Positions 1 to 9,795 of a stretch of DNA of 64,000 nucleotides are shown here, piece after piece. The position numbers and the translations under genes were made by a program. Source of the DNA: Panicum virgatum (lineage: Eukaryota; Streptophyta; Magnoliopsida; Poales; Poaceae); assembly GCF_016808335.1 (NCBI RefSeq), contig NC_053142.1, positions 496,001-560,000 of the forward strand, in the 5' to 3' direction. How positions within the stretch are numbered: the stretch's first letter is position 1; each line of letters starts with the position of its first letter. The notes under the pieces were generated by a model. The model was not told where the DNA came from. It did not search any database and saw nothing but the letters and a program-made list of their open reading frames with translations.

Positions 1-707
1 AAAGAAGTTATGCTTGTTTTATTACTGCGCTGCAATCTGTCCACAGGGATTTCAGAACGCGCAACGTTGAAAGATTTTATCATAACTCTTCACACCTATC
101 TCCAAAGCTGATGGTTCTTGATCCGTTGGAAAGAAGACTTGATGGAGCTTCAAAATAATCTATTAATTGCTCATGGTACTTCTCTAATCTTGGACGAAAA
201 ACTCATCACAACAGTAACACTTCATAGATGATGATGATCGCACGATTTTCTTCGCGGGCATGCTTCATACCTATTGCTTGAACAAACAATTCTTCCCAAA
301 AACATCAGTCTTTAAAATCAATTGACATGGCGGCGTACCTTATTTATCATCTTTTGCTTTGGGGAGTGGGGACTCGATAGCGGATGCTAGGCCACTAACA
401 AAAATTAGCACCTACCACTAAAGAGCGAATCTTGATGTTGTTGCCGTCATGTCGATGTGGACGTTGTCGATGTTCCATATCGAGGTTCCTCGATCATCTT
501 GTTGCCAATTGTTGAAATTTGTTGAAGTGGACTATGGACTTCTCGAAGTCCAAGTTTGGTGTCTAGCTTTTTCCACATGCTTTCAAGGACACAAACAAGA
601 AAACAAGGGTATATGCAATAATAAAAATTAGGGTTAGTCCAAAAAAAACTAGATAGATCGCCCTAGGGTTCGAGTTGCTGATCCCCGGCAACGGCGCCAG
701 AAAATCT
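1..707 (-). mobile_element. Internal region of a minus-strand LTR retrotransposon (5' untranslated part)
   Basis: This stretch lies immediately inside the LTR and primer binding site at 680-2214, so it should be the start of the internal region of an element transcribed leftwards out of the window. I see no convincing gag reading frame in it. Only short ORFs with no recognisable domain are present. The rest of the element, including the second LTR, lies beyond the left edge. Confidence 0.6.
680..699 (-). promoter_or_regulatory. Retrotransposon primer binding site matching tRNA-Asp
   Basis: The + strand reads GATCCCCGGCAACGGCGCCA, which matches the 3' end of plant tRNA-Asp including CCA. The reverse complement, TGGCGCCGTTGCCGGGGATC, is therefore a tRNA-Asp primer binding site. 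It begins 8 bases inside the inner LTR edge at 708 and fixes the element orientation as minus. Asp priming is typical of several plant Ty3/gypsy lineages. Confidence 0.85.
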
Positions 708-2214
708 TGTTGACGCTTCTTAAAGCACCAATTTACATACCGCAAGCACACAAATCGTGGTAGCTTTTCCCTTAGAGTACTCCCCCAAGGTTTATCATCC
801 GTGGATCGGAAGCGAACCGACTAGGGTTTACCATCTAATCTATCAAACCTATCCTAAATATGAAGCGAAGATTGCATATAAACTGAACACTTGATAGATA
901 TGAATGAAACATAAGTGTTCATCACACCCACAACCGTAGATGAGATAACGCAACCAAGAAGCTAGGGCCTATCGTCTCTAGGTACGGTTCTAGTGAAAAA
1001 GGTGATCAAAGCATAGATTGCATCTCAACTAAAGGTATACGAAATCAACTCTCAGAAAGGCAGCTCGCAAGCGGCCTACTTTCCCAAGGTCGCCGGTGCG
1101 AGGTGCGTGTCGACGCCTAAGGTTTCCCAAAGCTTTACCCCAGACTCCCATGGTACTCGCCATCGATCCTATTCCACATCATGTTGTCGCTAGAACTTTT
1201 CCCTCCTCCATGCTGTCACCACACCAGGGTAATCAACCACTAGCTAAAACATGCTACCTCAATGTATCTGCAAGATGTAGACTAATTACCACGAATAGAT
1301 CTAATCTTACTATGAACATATGGATGCATTACATATGAGAAAGAAAGCATGCATTGAAGTAGACCAAAGTCGAGACAACTAGAATAAAGAGTAGATTGAT
1401 ATCACCATCGTGTGTGTACATACCCCGATGAATGTTGGAGATGACTCTCGAACCCCACCATGGCACAACCTCGTATGGAGGCCATGGCGGCTAGGGGTGG
1501 CCTAAGCCATCTCCTAGGTACCCTCGAAGACTTGCGGCGGCCGTCGTCTCCCTCCGGTCTTAGCCCTAGGTTTTCGTAGAGTTCTGGGTGGATTGGATCC
1601 CCGAGTTGAATAAGGTGCGGGCTATTTATAAGCCGAGGAAGCCACCAGTCGAAGCGGAGGCCGAACCGCCTCAGAAACGGGCTAGGCCGGCAGGCCCCAT
1701 GGGCCTAGGCCGGCCGACCTACCCCCTTTCGGGCTCGCCTCGGTCTCATCTTTTGCGTGCAGACTCCTCGCATCTTCTAGAGTTTATGTCCTTCACGATT
1801 GTACCCCTTTGGACGTCGTTATCTTGGAGATATCTTCGAGGAAAGGATACGATAGGGAATCCTTCCTTAAATCTTCGTTTGCTTTGCTTAATCCCGAAGT
1901 ATCTTGATCTCATCTTCGTGGGATGGGTCCTTTGGGCTCTCTTGGAGGAAGGATGTGCATGAATGGGCTTGGAATCAACATGGGCTTTGGGCTTCGTCTT
2001 TCTCCGTGTTAGCGCTCGATCACGGGCCTCGTCATTTCATGCTCCAAAATAGGCCAAAAACCTGCAAAAACAAAGTTCCTCCAAAATATATGTGCAAACG
2101 TGAAAATAACCAATAATTAGGCCGGGGTTAGGATGGCTAGTGATTTTGATATTGAATTCATGCCATTATCAAGGATAAACAAGGGATAAAACGGGTACTT
2201 AAGGAGCGCCAACA
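708..2214 (-). repeat. 5' LTR of an Asp-primed (gypsy-type) retrotransposon
   Basis: The + strand begins TGTTGACGC and ends GCGCCAACA, giving inverted TGTTG...CAACA termini, about 1.5 kb long. The inner edge at 708 abuts the tRNA-Asp primer site. The outer edge at 2214 abuts sequence of the CACTA gene. The LTR holds only short frames without recognisable domains, including one around 1588-1962. The second LTR lies outside the window, so the target duplication (expected to include GTGGT at 2215-2219) cannot be tested. Family rank above gypsy-like is inferred from the Asp primer only. Confidence 0.75.
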
Positions 2215-4704
2215 GTGGTCCCATAGAAAGTTGCTTGGGCCGGAGATTCCTTTTACAAGACTCACCGAAAGAGCAAAGCCGAACAGGAAGAGAAACTTCG
2301 TGCCATGCAAGAAGAGATGACAAGGAAGGTTGCGTCCTTGGAATCTTAGATGGACGCCAGGGTCAATAAGGCAGTGCAGCTAGCTCTGAGCCAAAGGGGC
2401 ACTGCTGGGTCGCACCCGGATGTTGTGATAAGCCCGGTCTCTCAGCGACGCAACAGCTGTGCATCCACAGCGGCGCCCGACGTACAAGCAGAACAGCAAC
2501 CCCATATTGAGCCAACGGCGGTAGATGACCAGAGGTATCCAGTGGACGATATCACCATGCCGACACCGTGCGAGCTTCATGTGCGAGCAAGAAATATATC
2601 CATTCATGTCGCATACGGGTCTGCCCTGCCCCTGAATCCTTCTACTACAATTCATGGAAGGCCGATACCCCCTGGCTACACCTCTGTCACAGTCGAGCAG
2701 ATAGTTGGAAACAATGAGAATCTTGAGCTCGACTTCGTTGGAGGGGATGGAGAGAAGACATTGGGAGATGCACTGCACGGGGTCGTTCTATGGCGCAAGG
2801 CCGACATCAAATTTGCTGTAAGCACAACGGCCCCCGTGCAGACCGATCGCCCGTCTTCGCGGTCTCCCTCACCGCCGTCCCCACAACCACCTCCTTCACC
2901 ACCGTCTCCGCCGGCGCAAAGGGCCACGAGCACTCCAACTCCTCCTGACCCAGAAAAAGGAAAGAAAAAGACAGCATCCGGCCTCCCAGCGGATGGACCC
3001 TCAAAGAAGAAGCAGAAAATGGTCGAAAGAAAATTAACCTACGAGAAAACTGCTGAGGAGTTGGAAGAGGAGACTGCTCAATATATAAAAGAACAATTGA
3101 AGCCTAAAGTCCCCCCGCCGAGGGAAAAGGTATCTCTAGAACTAGGGAAAAAGCTTCTCGCAAACCTAGACAACCCACCAAAAGCACACAAGGTGAGAAA
3201 TCTGAAGAAAAAATGTGGCAAGACCATTCCTCAGCTTGGCACACAACAAAAGGACTCGAGCCCCTCCGGGTGCTAGGGTTGCGACTCCTACACCCGACAG
3301 ACGTACAACTCCAGGCGGACCTACAGGCCGCGATATTTCTTTCTGAAACTGGATTAACGCTAGAGGAGGCAACGGGCAAGTGGAGGCGGAAATCCTTGTC
3401 GCTCCCGTTCTTACTCCATTCCAGCATGGAAAATCTTTTGTCACTGAGGAAGAGGAGAAAAGTCTTGGCACGCAGATGTTCAATTTGCATAGATGGTACC
3501 TGCGAATGTCGAAGGACCATGGGAAAATGTTTGGAGTCAAGTATCGTGACCATGATTTCTTCCGCGGGGAGGAGGACTTCTAGGTGTACTTCGAAAATTT
3601 ATATCACATTTACCATCGACAAGCCCTCGACGCCGCTATCATCACCATTTGGGTTTTGTAAGTATCACTTACCTCTACATTAATACTTTTTGTTAACAAG
3701 AACATAATTATATGTGTGCATTATAAAATTTCTATTGTATCGTTTAGACAGGAGACCCAAAGAAGCCGAAAACATGGATGGCACCATCAGATCGGCTTCA
3801 TGTCTCCTTTGCTAGTCAACCAGAAAGTGCTCAACGGAAATTACAAGGAAACGTGCGAAAACATGTACGATTCGTTGATTAGGCAAAATTACAAATCCTA
3901 TATATTCATACCATACAACTTTGGGTAAGCCTTAGTTGACTCAATCCTCTATTATATTACTAAACAAATACTAAGTCGTCTAATGCATGTATGTATATAT
4001 CATATCTATATCCGCAGTTATCATTGGATTTTACTCATACTTTCCGTAGAGACCGGTAATTTTATAGTCTTTGACTCAATGAGAAATCCAAAGTCCGCAA
4101 TCGAACATATCATAGACCCCTTGAACAGGTAAGTTCAGTTTGCACAATCAAATCTTTTTTCTATTAATAACAATTTCTGAATATCAAACTTAACTTTGAG
4201 TGCAGGGTTTGGAAAAAATTTGTGAGAAATAACAAAGGACGTGGTCAATGGAGGCCCGAACTGAACGTTAATATGGATTATCCGGTATGTTGATTCATAA
4301 AAATTTGTTTAGTTAAGTATATAATCCCAAATTGTTCTAAATTGAGTAATTTATTTGTTTCTCCTTAAGTGTGCGAGACAACAACAAGGAACTGATTGGT
4401 GCGGGTACTACGTATGCGACTACTTGCACATCATGACTCCATGCGGAAAGGTTAGTGATGAAGACACGAGAGTATGTCCAAACCGTTCACTAGTATATTT
4501 TCATAATTGTACTAACGCACATGATGTTAATACTTTTTTTCTAAATGATAGATGTCTCAAATGGCGGATGAATGTTACTCTACTGATCGGATCAACGTCG
4601 TGTGCGAGCATCTCACCGGATTCATTTTGAATGAGATCTTGGATCCTAGAGGCGAGTTCTACCACGACGGTCACATCAATAGAGGACTTCCATCTACCTC
4701 CTGA
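2215..4704 (+). pseudogene. CACTA second gene: coiled-coil/DUF8039-like region plus Ulp1 (C48) cysteine protease domain
   Basis: The reading frame starts mid-gene with a Lys/Glu-rich helix (about 2255-2348), has an in-frame TAG at 2347, and continues through a DUF8039-like module (about 2560-2815), a Pro/Ser-rich linker and a basic stretch. After a frame change near 3255 comes the C48 protease: segments at about 3380-3660, 3748-3925 (ending YIFIPYNFG), 4017-4130 (YHWILLILSVETG, FDSMRNP), 4207-4284, 4370-4450 (QQGTDWCGYYVCDY) and 4552-4704. The H (YHW), D (FDS), Q and C (DWCGYY) catalytic residues are all present in order. Ulp1 proteins cleave SUMO-type isopeptide bonds; in transposons the role is not established. 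Stops at 2347 and about 3581 (W to stop) plus the frameshift mark it as decayed. Intron edges are approximate. Confidence 0.8.
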
Positions 4705-4980
4705 GGGCCGGGGACCAGTAGTTGGACTACAAACATGACTTGTACATTTATAAATATTTTTAAACATTATGTCTTGATGTTTGTAAATTTGTAAATATAT
4801 TAGTTCATCTAATTAGCTTAATTATATGCTCGCATTTCACTTTTAGTTAGTTTCAAATATTCTCTGAAAACGAACACGAACGACCAATGAACGTATAGTA
4901 CTGTAGAGTTTGAGTGCGTTTAGCAATTATAAAAGAATAAACAGTAATAAGTATAACAAATAAAACTGGATTTGGAAAAA
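4705..4980. other. Non-coding spacer inside CACTA element A
   Basis: This is AT-rich sequence downstream of the Ulp1 stop codon. I see no gene here. It probably holds the 3' untranslated region of the CACTA gene. Confidence 0.5.
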
Positions 4981-5230
4981 AAGGGAAAAGATCATTGGTA
5001 CCGGTTGGAAAGACCAACCGGTACCAAAAGAGCTGCCACCTTGCGTCAGCGTGGCAGCCTCTTTGATACTGGTTGGACTTTCCAACTGGTACCAATGGGT
5101 GACTAAGGCACCAGGTTAAATACCCGGTGTCCTAAGGCGAGGCCATTGGTCTCGGTTGGCGGGAACCGGTTGGAAAACCGGTGCCTAAGGCCATTTCCAA
5201 CCGGTTCCTATGGCCCGTTTTCTAGTAGTG
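4981..5230 (-). repeat. CACTA subterminal repeat array and terminal inverted repeat
   Basis: It contains a perfect palindrome at 4995-5027 (arms TTGGTACCGGTTGG / CCAACCGGTACCAA around a 5-base loop). Further diverged copies of the ACCGGTTGG / CCAACTGGTACC motif run to about 5210, in both orientations. The last 9 bases are the terminal CACTACTAG. In CACTA elements such subterminal arrays are transposase binding sites; that role is inferred here. Confidence 0.8.
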
Positions 5231-6839
5231 TGTTATCAACCACCGAGAATATCATCCCCGACTGATTGGATGCCAACACTTCTCTGACTATATTTCTTCC
5301 ATGAGAAATTGGCTGAATACCGGTCACTAGTTCCAAGAACACGACACCCAGGCTGTACACATCGCTTTTGTCCGTAAGCTTATGGGTAAGGAAGTACTCA
5401 GGGTCAAGATAGCCCTGCAAAAGTGATGAGAGGAAAATTGGATATTGATCATGATGTGTGCAGTGTATTTCACCATCTCATGAAGCACCAAAATAGACAG
5501 TGTATGCTAGCCTACTTACCGGGGTACCCTTTACAACAGTGGAGACATGGACAGGGGCACTCCCCTCTGTTTCTGGCAATGGAGCAAGCCGTGAGAGACC
5601 AAAATCAGCAACCTTTGCAACAAACCTTGAGTCCAGTAGAATATTGCTAGCTTTGATGTCACTATGGTATATTGGAGGGTTTGCTTCCGTGTGCAAATAC
5701 AGGATACCACGTGATGATCCCAGCGCAATCCGTAGTCTCATGGGGAAATCTAGAGGCACTTTAGCTCTAGCTGTCACATAGATAAGTGTTCGTGAAACTT
5801 GTCAGGTCAGAAAGACAGTATATCAGAAGCAATAGTGCAGAAGTTCCAAATCTTTGGAAGCACAACTTCTAGAACCGAGGAGGTAATATGAATGCACAAG
5901 GATCACCAACGAAAGATGCATAATTTTGTGTTTCAATAACATTTTTCAACTGGAAATGAGAATGAACAATGTGATTGTATAGCTGTAGAAAAAGAAAAGT
6001 TGAATAAGGGGAAATTGCTTGGGTGCAAGTCACACAAGCCAGAAACATAGGTTTTGTGATGTTTTTAAAGTTTTGTTTATTGGTCCAATTGAAAACTATA
6101 AGTAACATTTAAGGTGATTATAGCGGCACTGAATAAGCTCTCACCTGAAAGATGATCACGTAGATTACCATTGGGCATATACTCATATACCAGCATCTGC
6201 AATATTGGCTTAACACTGTGAGGTTATATCACAGTAATGTTGAATATGAAGTACATTACCTACTAGTAACTCATCCATACCATGACTTACAAAAGGATGG
6301 AATATCAAAGCTCTATACAAAACAGAACATAGCACCTACCAACAAGGAAGCACGTGTGAACTAGACAGTAAACGCTTCATTCAATTGCTCTACTAGAAAT
6401 AGGTTCCACATGTGCATTAGAAGCAGCAAATTTTGTATGCCAACTTTTACACAACTCAGTTCAAAAGAAGCAAGCAATTGAATAATCAACAACATTTGAT
6501 GCAATTGAATTTAACATTTGCATTCTTTAGGGAAAAAAAGGTTTGCATGGATGACCTGCTCGTCTTCTTCGTCACAATAACCAAGCAAAGAAAACAGGTT
6601 ACGGTGATGCAGCCTGGACAGCAATTCTATCTCTGTGAAGAATTCCTTTGAACCCTGAAGAGATCCTTGCTGTGCACGTTTTATGGCTACAACTGTTCCA
6701 TCAGCCAACAAATCTCTGTATACTTTGCCATACCCTCCTTGGCCAATCAGAGTTGAATCATCGAAGTCATTTGTACAATGTGACAATTCTTCAAAAGTAA
6801 AGTCCTTTACACCAGCAATTTTCATTGAAATTCTTTTTG
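5231..6839 (-). pseudogene. LRR receptor-like kinase fragment (kinase domain only)
   Basis: Four coding pieces with GT-AG junctions read on the minus strand. 6556-6839 holds the glycine loop GQGGYGKVY, the VAIK lysine and the SRLHHRN helix. 6145-6196 encodes MLVYEYMPNGNLRDHL. 5520-5770 holds the catalytic loop HSDIKASN and DFG. 5231-5414 begins GYLDPEYF and continues to SVVDN, where CACTA element A cuts it. The sequence resembles plant LRR-VIII-type kinases (At1g06840-like). Leucine-rich repeats, transmembrane segment and kinase C-lobe end are missing: upstream homology stops before about 6970, where LINE-like sequence begins, and downstream is replaced by the CACTA. The usual HRD arginine is serine (HSD). 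As it stands it cannot make a receptor. Confidence 0.88.
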
Positions 6840-6988
6840 CTGCAACAGACAGCAAAACCTTGTCATTCGAACAGCAGAGAGGAAACATAGCCCAGACAAA
6901 ATAGTAAATCATATGGAAAGGAGGGGGACACTTGAAACAATATTCCATTTTCAAAAATTACAAACTTTTGAAGCCAAAGGATTAAAGG
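6840..6988 (-). other. Kinase intron or upstream remnant and junction with LINE-like sequence
   Basis: The sequence continues upstream of the splice acceptor CTGTTGCAG (minus strand) of the first visible kinase exon. It then gives way at about 6970-6988 to GC-rich sequence that starts the LINE-like ORF. This junction removed the receptor ectodomain exons. Confidence 0.5.
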
Positions 6989-9080
6989 ATGGCTCCTCGC
7001 GCCCGCGACCTCTCCCCTCCCCCCTCCCGGCGCCCTACCCACCACCAACCCCACGCCGGCGTCCATCCCGGGCCCGGCGGCCACCCCCAAGGTCGCGGCC
7101 CTCTGCCGCCTAACCGCCCTTTCTCCCCTGTTATACCTGCTCCTGAACCACTCTGCTTCACGGCGGGACGCTCCAAGGCTCAGAGATGGACGGATGATTC
7201 CCCACCGACTGGGAAGTCTGGCGGCGTCACTAACCCGTCGTTTGTGGAAATTCTACTCTCGGGAGTCGTCCCGGCGGCGGTCTCTGTTGTCGCTCGTCCG
7301 GCAGCCGCGGCTGAGGCGGCGGCTCCACGGGCGGCAACCCGCATAGTATTGCGGGAGGACAAACATGCCAACAAGACACCACCGCGGGCTCCGAACGCTG
7401 AGGGCTGGACGCACATGGAAAGTCGCCGGGAACGCCGGGAGCGTCGACGTCAAGCGGAGCCTCCCCGTCGACCGGTGCCGGCTGATCTACGGGAAAGATG
7501 TTTCAATTGCTTCTCTCGTAGCCACCGGGCGGCGGACTGTTTGTCGAAAACGCGCTGCTTTCGTTGCCGGGCATCGCGCCCATGACTGTCATCGACATTC
7601 TTCCGGCTCTCGTTCTAGTGTCGTCCGTCCCCAGCGTCTGGTCTGGCGCCCGAAGGCTTCTCCAACGGGCGAGGACCTGATGTCGGTCGGCAACAACCCC
7701 TGCAACGGCTCTCCAGCGGAGGCGGCTCCTGTCGCGCCCCGCAACGGTCTTTCGGCGGGCAAGGTGACTACGCGAGTAACTGACGGCCCCTCAACGGAGC
7801 AGGGGCGTGGTGCGGGGCAGGGCTGCAACGACGTCATCGGCCGCGCTTCCGTCAGCCAGCTGCGCAAGGTTCAACTGGCCCCCTCCAAGATGATACTCCA
7901 AGGTCGGTGAACTCCTTGGCGGCGCAGCCACATGCTCCTCAGGCCGGCCCCGCCATGCCTCCTCCATGCATCATCAGTTGGACAGGTCGGATTGCCAGGG
8001 CTGAACACGATCTGGCACGAGCGGTGATCGTGAGAGTTTGTGGTGAGGAGTCCCTGGCGCCGGTGAGCGCGGTCGCCGAGGTGATCGCGGCCCGGCTCGA
8101 CGTCGAAGCAAGATCGCGCGTTCTTCGCCAAGCATCCAACTATGCCTACCTACTCGTCCTGCCTGACAATGATTCTGTCGAGCGTCTGGTGGACCTGCGG
8201 CAACCCCCTCTCCGGGCATCGACATTTACCCTCATGTGCCGGCGCTGGAACCGGCTTGCTGGTGCTTCGGGACGGACTCTGCCATGGCTGGTTGATATCG
8301 AGCTTCGAGGAATCCCTGTGCACGTGTGGGAAACCTCAACGGTGGAGCAATTTCTGAGCCCCCATGCTTGGATTGAGGAAGTTCATCCGGACACTTTGGC
8401 CCTATTGGATTTGTCTTCCTTCCGATGCGCGGCATGGTGCCTTGACCCAGCTACACTCCCGTCGGTCAAAGAGCTGTGGGTTATTGAACCTCCTGTCGCA
8501 GTCGCTGAAGACCCGTCGGTGAAGAGAGCATTGGCTTATCCTGTCAAACTCCGCTCAACTATCCTGATGGGACCTAAGGGATCGCATCCCCCTCCTCCGC
8601 CTCCGGACGGAGGGAACGGTGGTGGTGGCGACGACGATCCTTCCTGTCGGTGGCGGCGGCGGCGGCGGCATCAACAGTCATCTTCTCCGGCTCCGTCTAG
8701 CCCGGCCTCCGATGGAGGCGGCGGCCTCCAGTGGCGCTACGCCCACGAATGTGTGGGCCCGGTAGGGCGATGCAGCGGGCGTATCGTCTCCCGCGGGTTC
8801 TCCGGAGCTGGCTACCCCTTCCCAGGCGGGGAGTGCCCAAGGCGACAGACCCTTCAAGCTCGCGGGCTCCGAAGGCATCGACCCCCTCGAGTCTGAGGTT
8901 CACGCGATTTCCTCGGAGCAGCTTAATGGCGGAAGCGGAGCCGCCGTCTTTCTCTCCCCATCAAACGAGACGACCCCATCAATGTGCTCGCCAACGCTCG
9001 TCCGTTTTGAGATTGAAGATGAAGAACCGGGGGCTTCATGGGCCGCTGTTTTTGGTTCTGGGCCTGTTCGGGACCTGTTT
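6989..9080 (+). pseudogene. LINE-like retrotransposon ORF1 (CCHC knuckle plus DUF4283-like domain), broken
   Basis: The first frame starts at 6989: Pro/Arg-rich N-terminus, then a basic region (ESRRERRERRRQ), then zinc-knuckle cysteines (CFNCFSRSHRAADC at about 7500). A frame change inside the knuckle near 7560-7575 leads to AGHRAHDCH. After another break near 7910 the frame at 7907-8896 has a globular domain (LLVLPDNDSVERLVDL; WLVDIELRGIPVHVWE) of the kind annotated DUF4283 in grass retroelements, then a Gly/Pro-rich tail. ORF1 proteins of plant LINEs bind nucleic acid. No endonuclease or reverse transcriptase follows; homology stops near 9080, where Mutator-element sequence begins. Base composition is far more GC-rich than the flanks. 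LINE assignment is inference: a free-standing DUF4283 retroelement gene is the alternative. Confidence 0.6.
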
Positions 9081-9166
9081 GACGCGGCGTTTTTTTTCTT
9101 TTTTATATTTAAAAAAATCAAAATTTCAAAAATATATGTCCGTTTTGAAAAATTTCAAAAATATAC

Positions 9167-9290
9167 CCCGGTCGCCCTATGGGAGTGACAGGCCCTAAAT
9201 ATGATTTTTTTCTTCAAATTTGCAACGAGATCCCTGGCCGGGGGGCGCGCGGGTGCAAGGGGGGCCTGTCCCCCCCCTCGGGCGACCGGG
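9167..9290. repeat. Imperfect 29-bp inverted repeat near the Mutator element's left end
   Basis: Arm 1 (9167-9195) begins CCCGGTCGCC and ends GACAGGCCC. Arm 2 (9262-9290) begins GGGCCTGTC and ends GGCGACCGGG. The outer 10 and inner 9 bases pair perfectly, with mismatches only in the middle; the loop is about 66 bases. It may be a nested copy of the element's own terminus or a foldback transposase site. Confidence 0.75.
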
Positions 9291-9300
9291 TCTTACCCCC

Positions 9301-9307
9301 TATATAA
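9301..9307 (+). promoter_or_regulatory. TATA box, probable promoter of the MuDR transposase gene
   Basis: TATATAA sits just after the inverted repeat and about 490 bases before the first transposase ATG at 9796. The interval is AT-rich leader with a likely 5' untranslated exon (splice donor-like sequence CAGGTTAGT near 9430). Confidence 0.5.
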
Positions 9308-9795
9308 GCATTCTACCCTCATTCCCTCCTCATTTGAGCCCAAAAATTCCACCAAAAATCCAGAAAAAAAGAGAGGAGGTGAGGAGAAGGGAAGCGGCGA
9401 AGCCCTGCCGGATTGCGCACTTGTGATCTGCAGGTTAGTACATTTAGCTTATCTATTTTTCCATTGGTATTGTAGAGTAATTTAATTTAATTAGTGCTAT
9501 AGTAGAACCATTTAAGTAGGAGTTTAATGATACTTTAGTTACGTAGTAGTAAATTAGTTTAGAAAATTATTACTACGCGTTTATTATTACAATTGCAGTA
9601 CTATTAGAGACGTGTTTATAAATTAATTACGATTTAGATTAGAATTTCGCATATGCAGTATAGAATTTGAGTGTCATCACGTAGTTATGAATAATTATAT
9701 GTTGTAGTTGAAATCCATACTTAGTTTTTACGGATTATTGAATAAGGTAGTAAAGTAATGAGTATAACTCGATAAGTATTCTGTGATATAAAGAT

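Larger units (their letters stand above)
2215..5230 (+). mobile_element. CACTA element A, 3' portion
   Basis: The right terminus at 5222-5230 reads CACTACTAG on the minus strand, the hallmark CACTA terminal inverted repeat. Inside it is a subterminal region rich in ACCGGTTGG inverted motifs (4995-5220) and, further in, a gene of the Ulp1-protease class that plant CACTA elements carry as their second ORF. The left half was displaced by the LTR retrotransposon at 708-2214 and runs out of the window. The element landed in an exon of a receptor kinase whose coding sequence resumes at 5231; the adjacent 3 bases TGT would be one copy of the target duplication. Confidence 0.85.
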
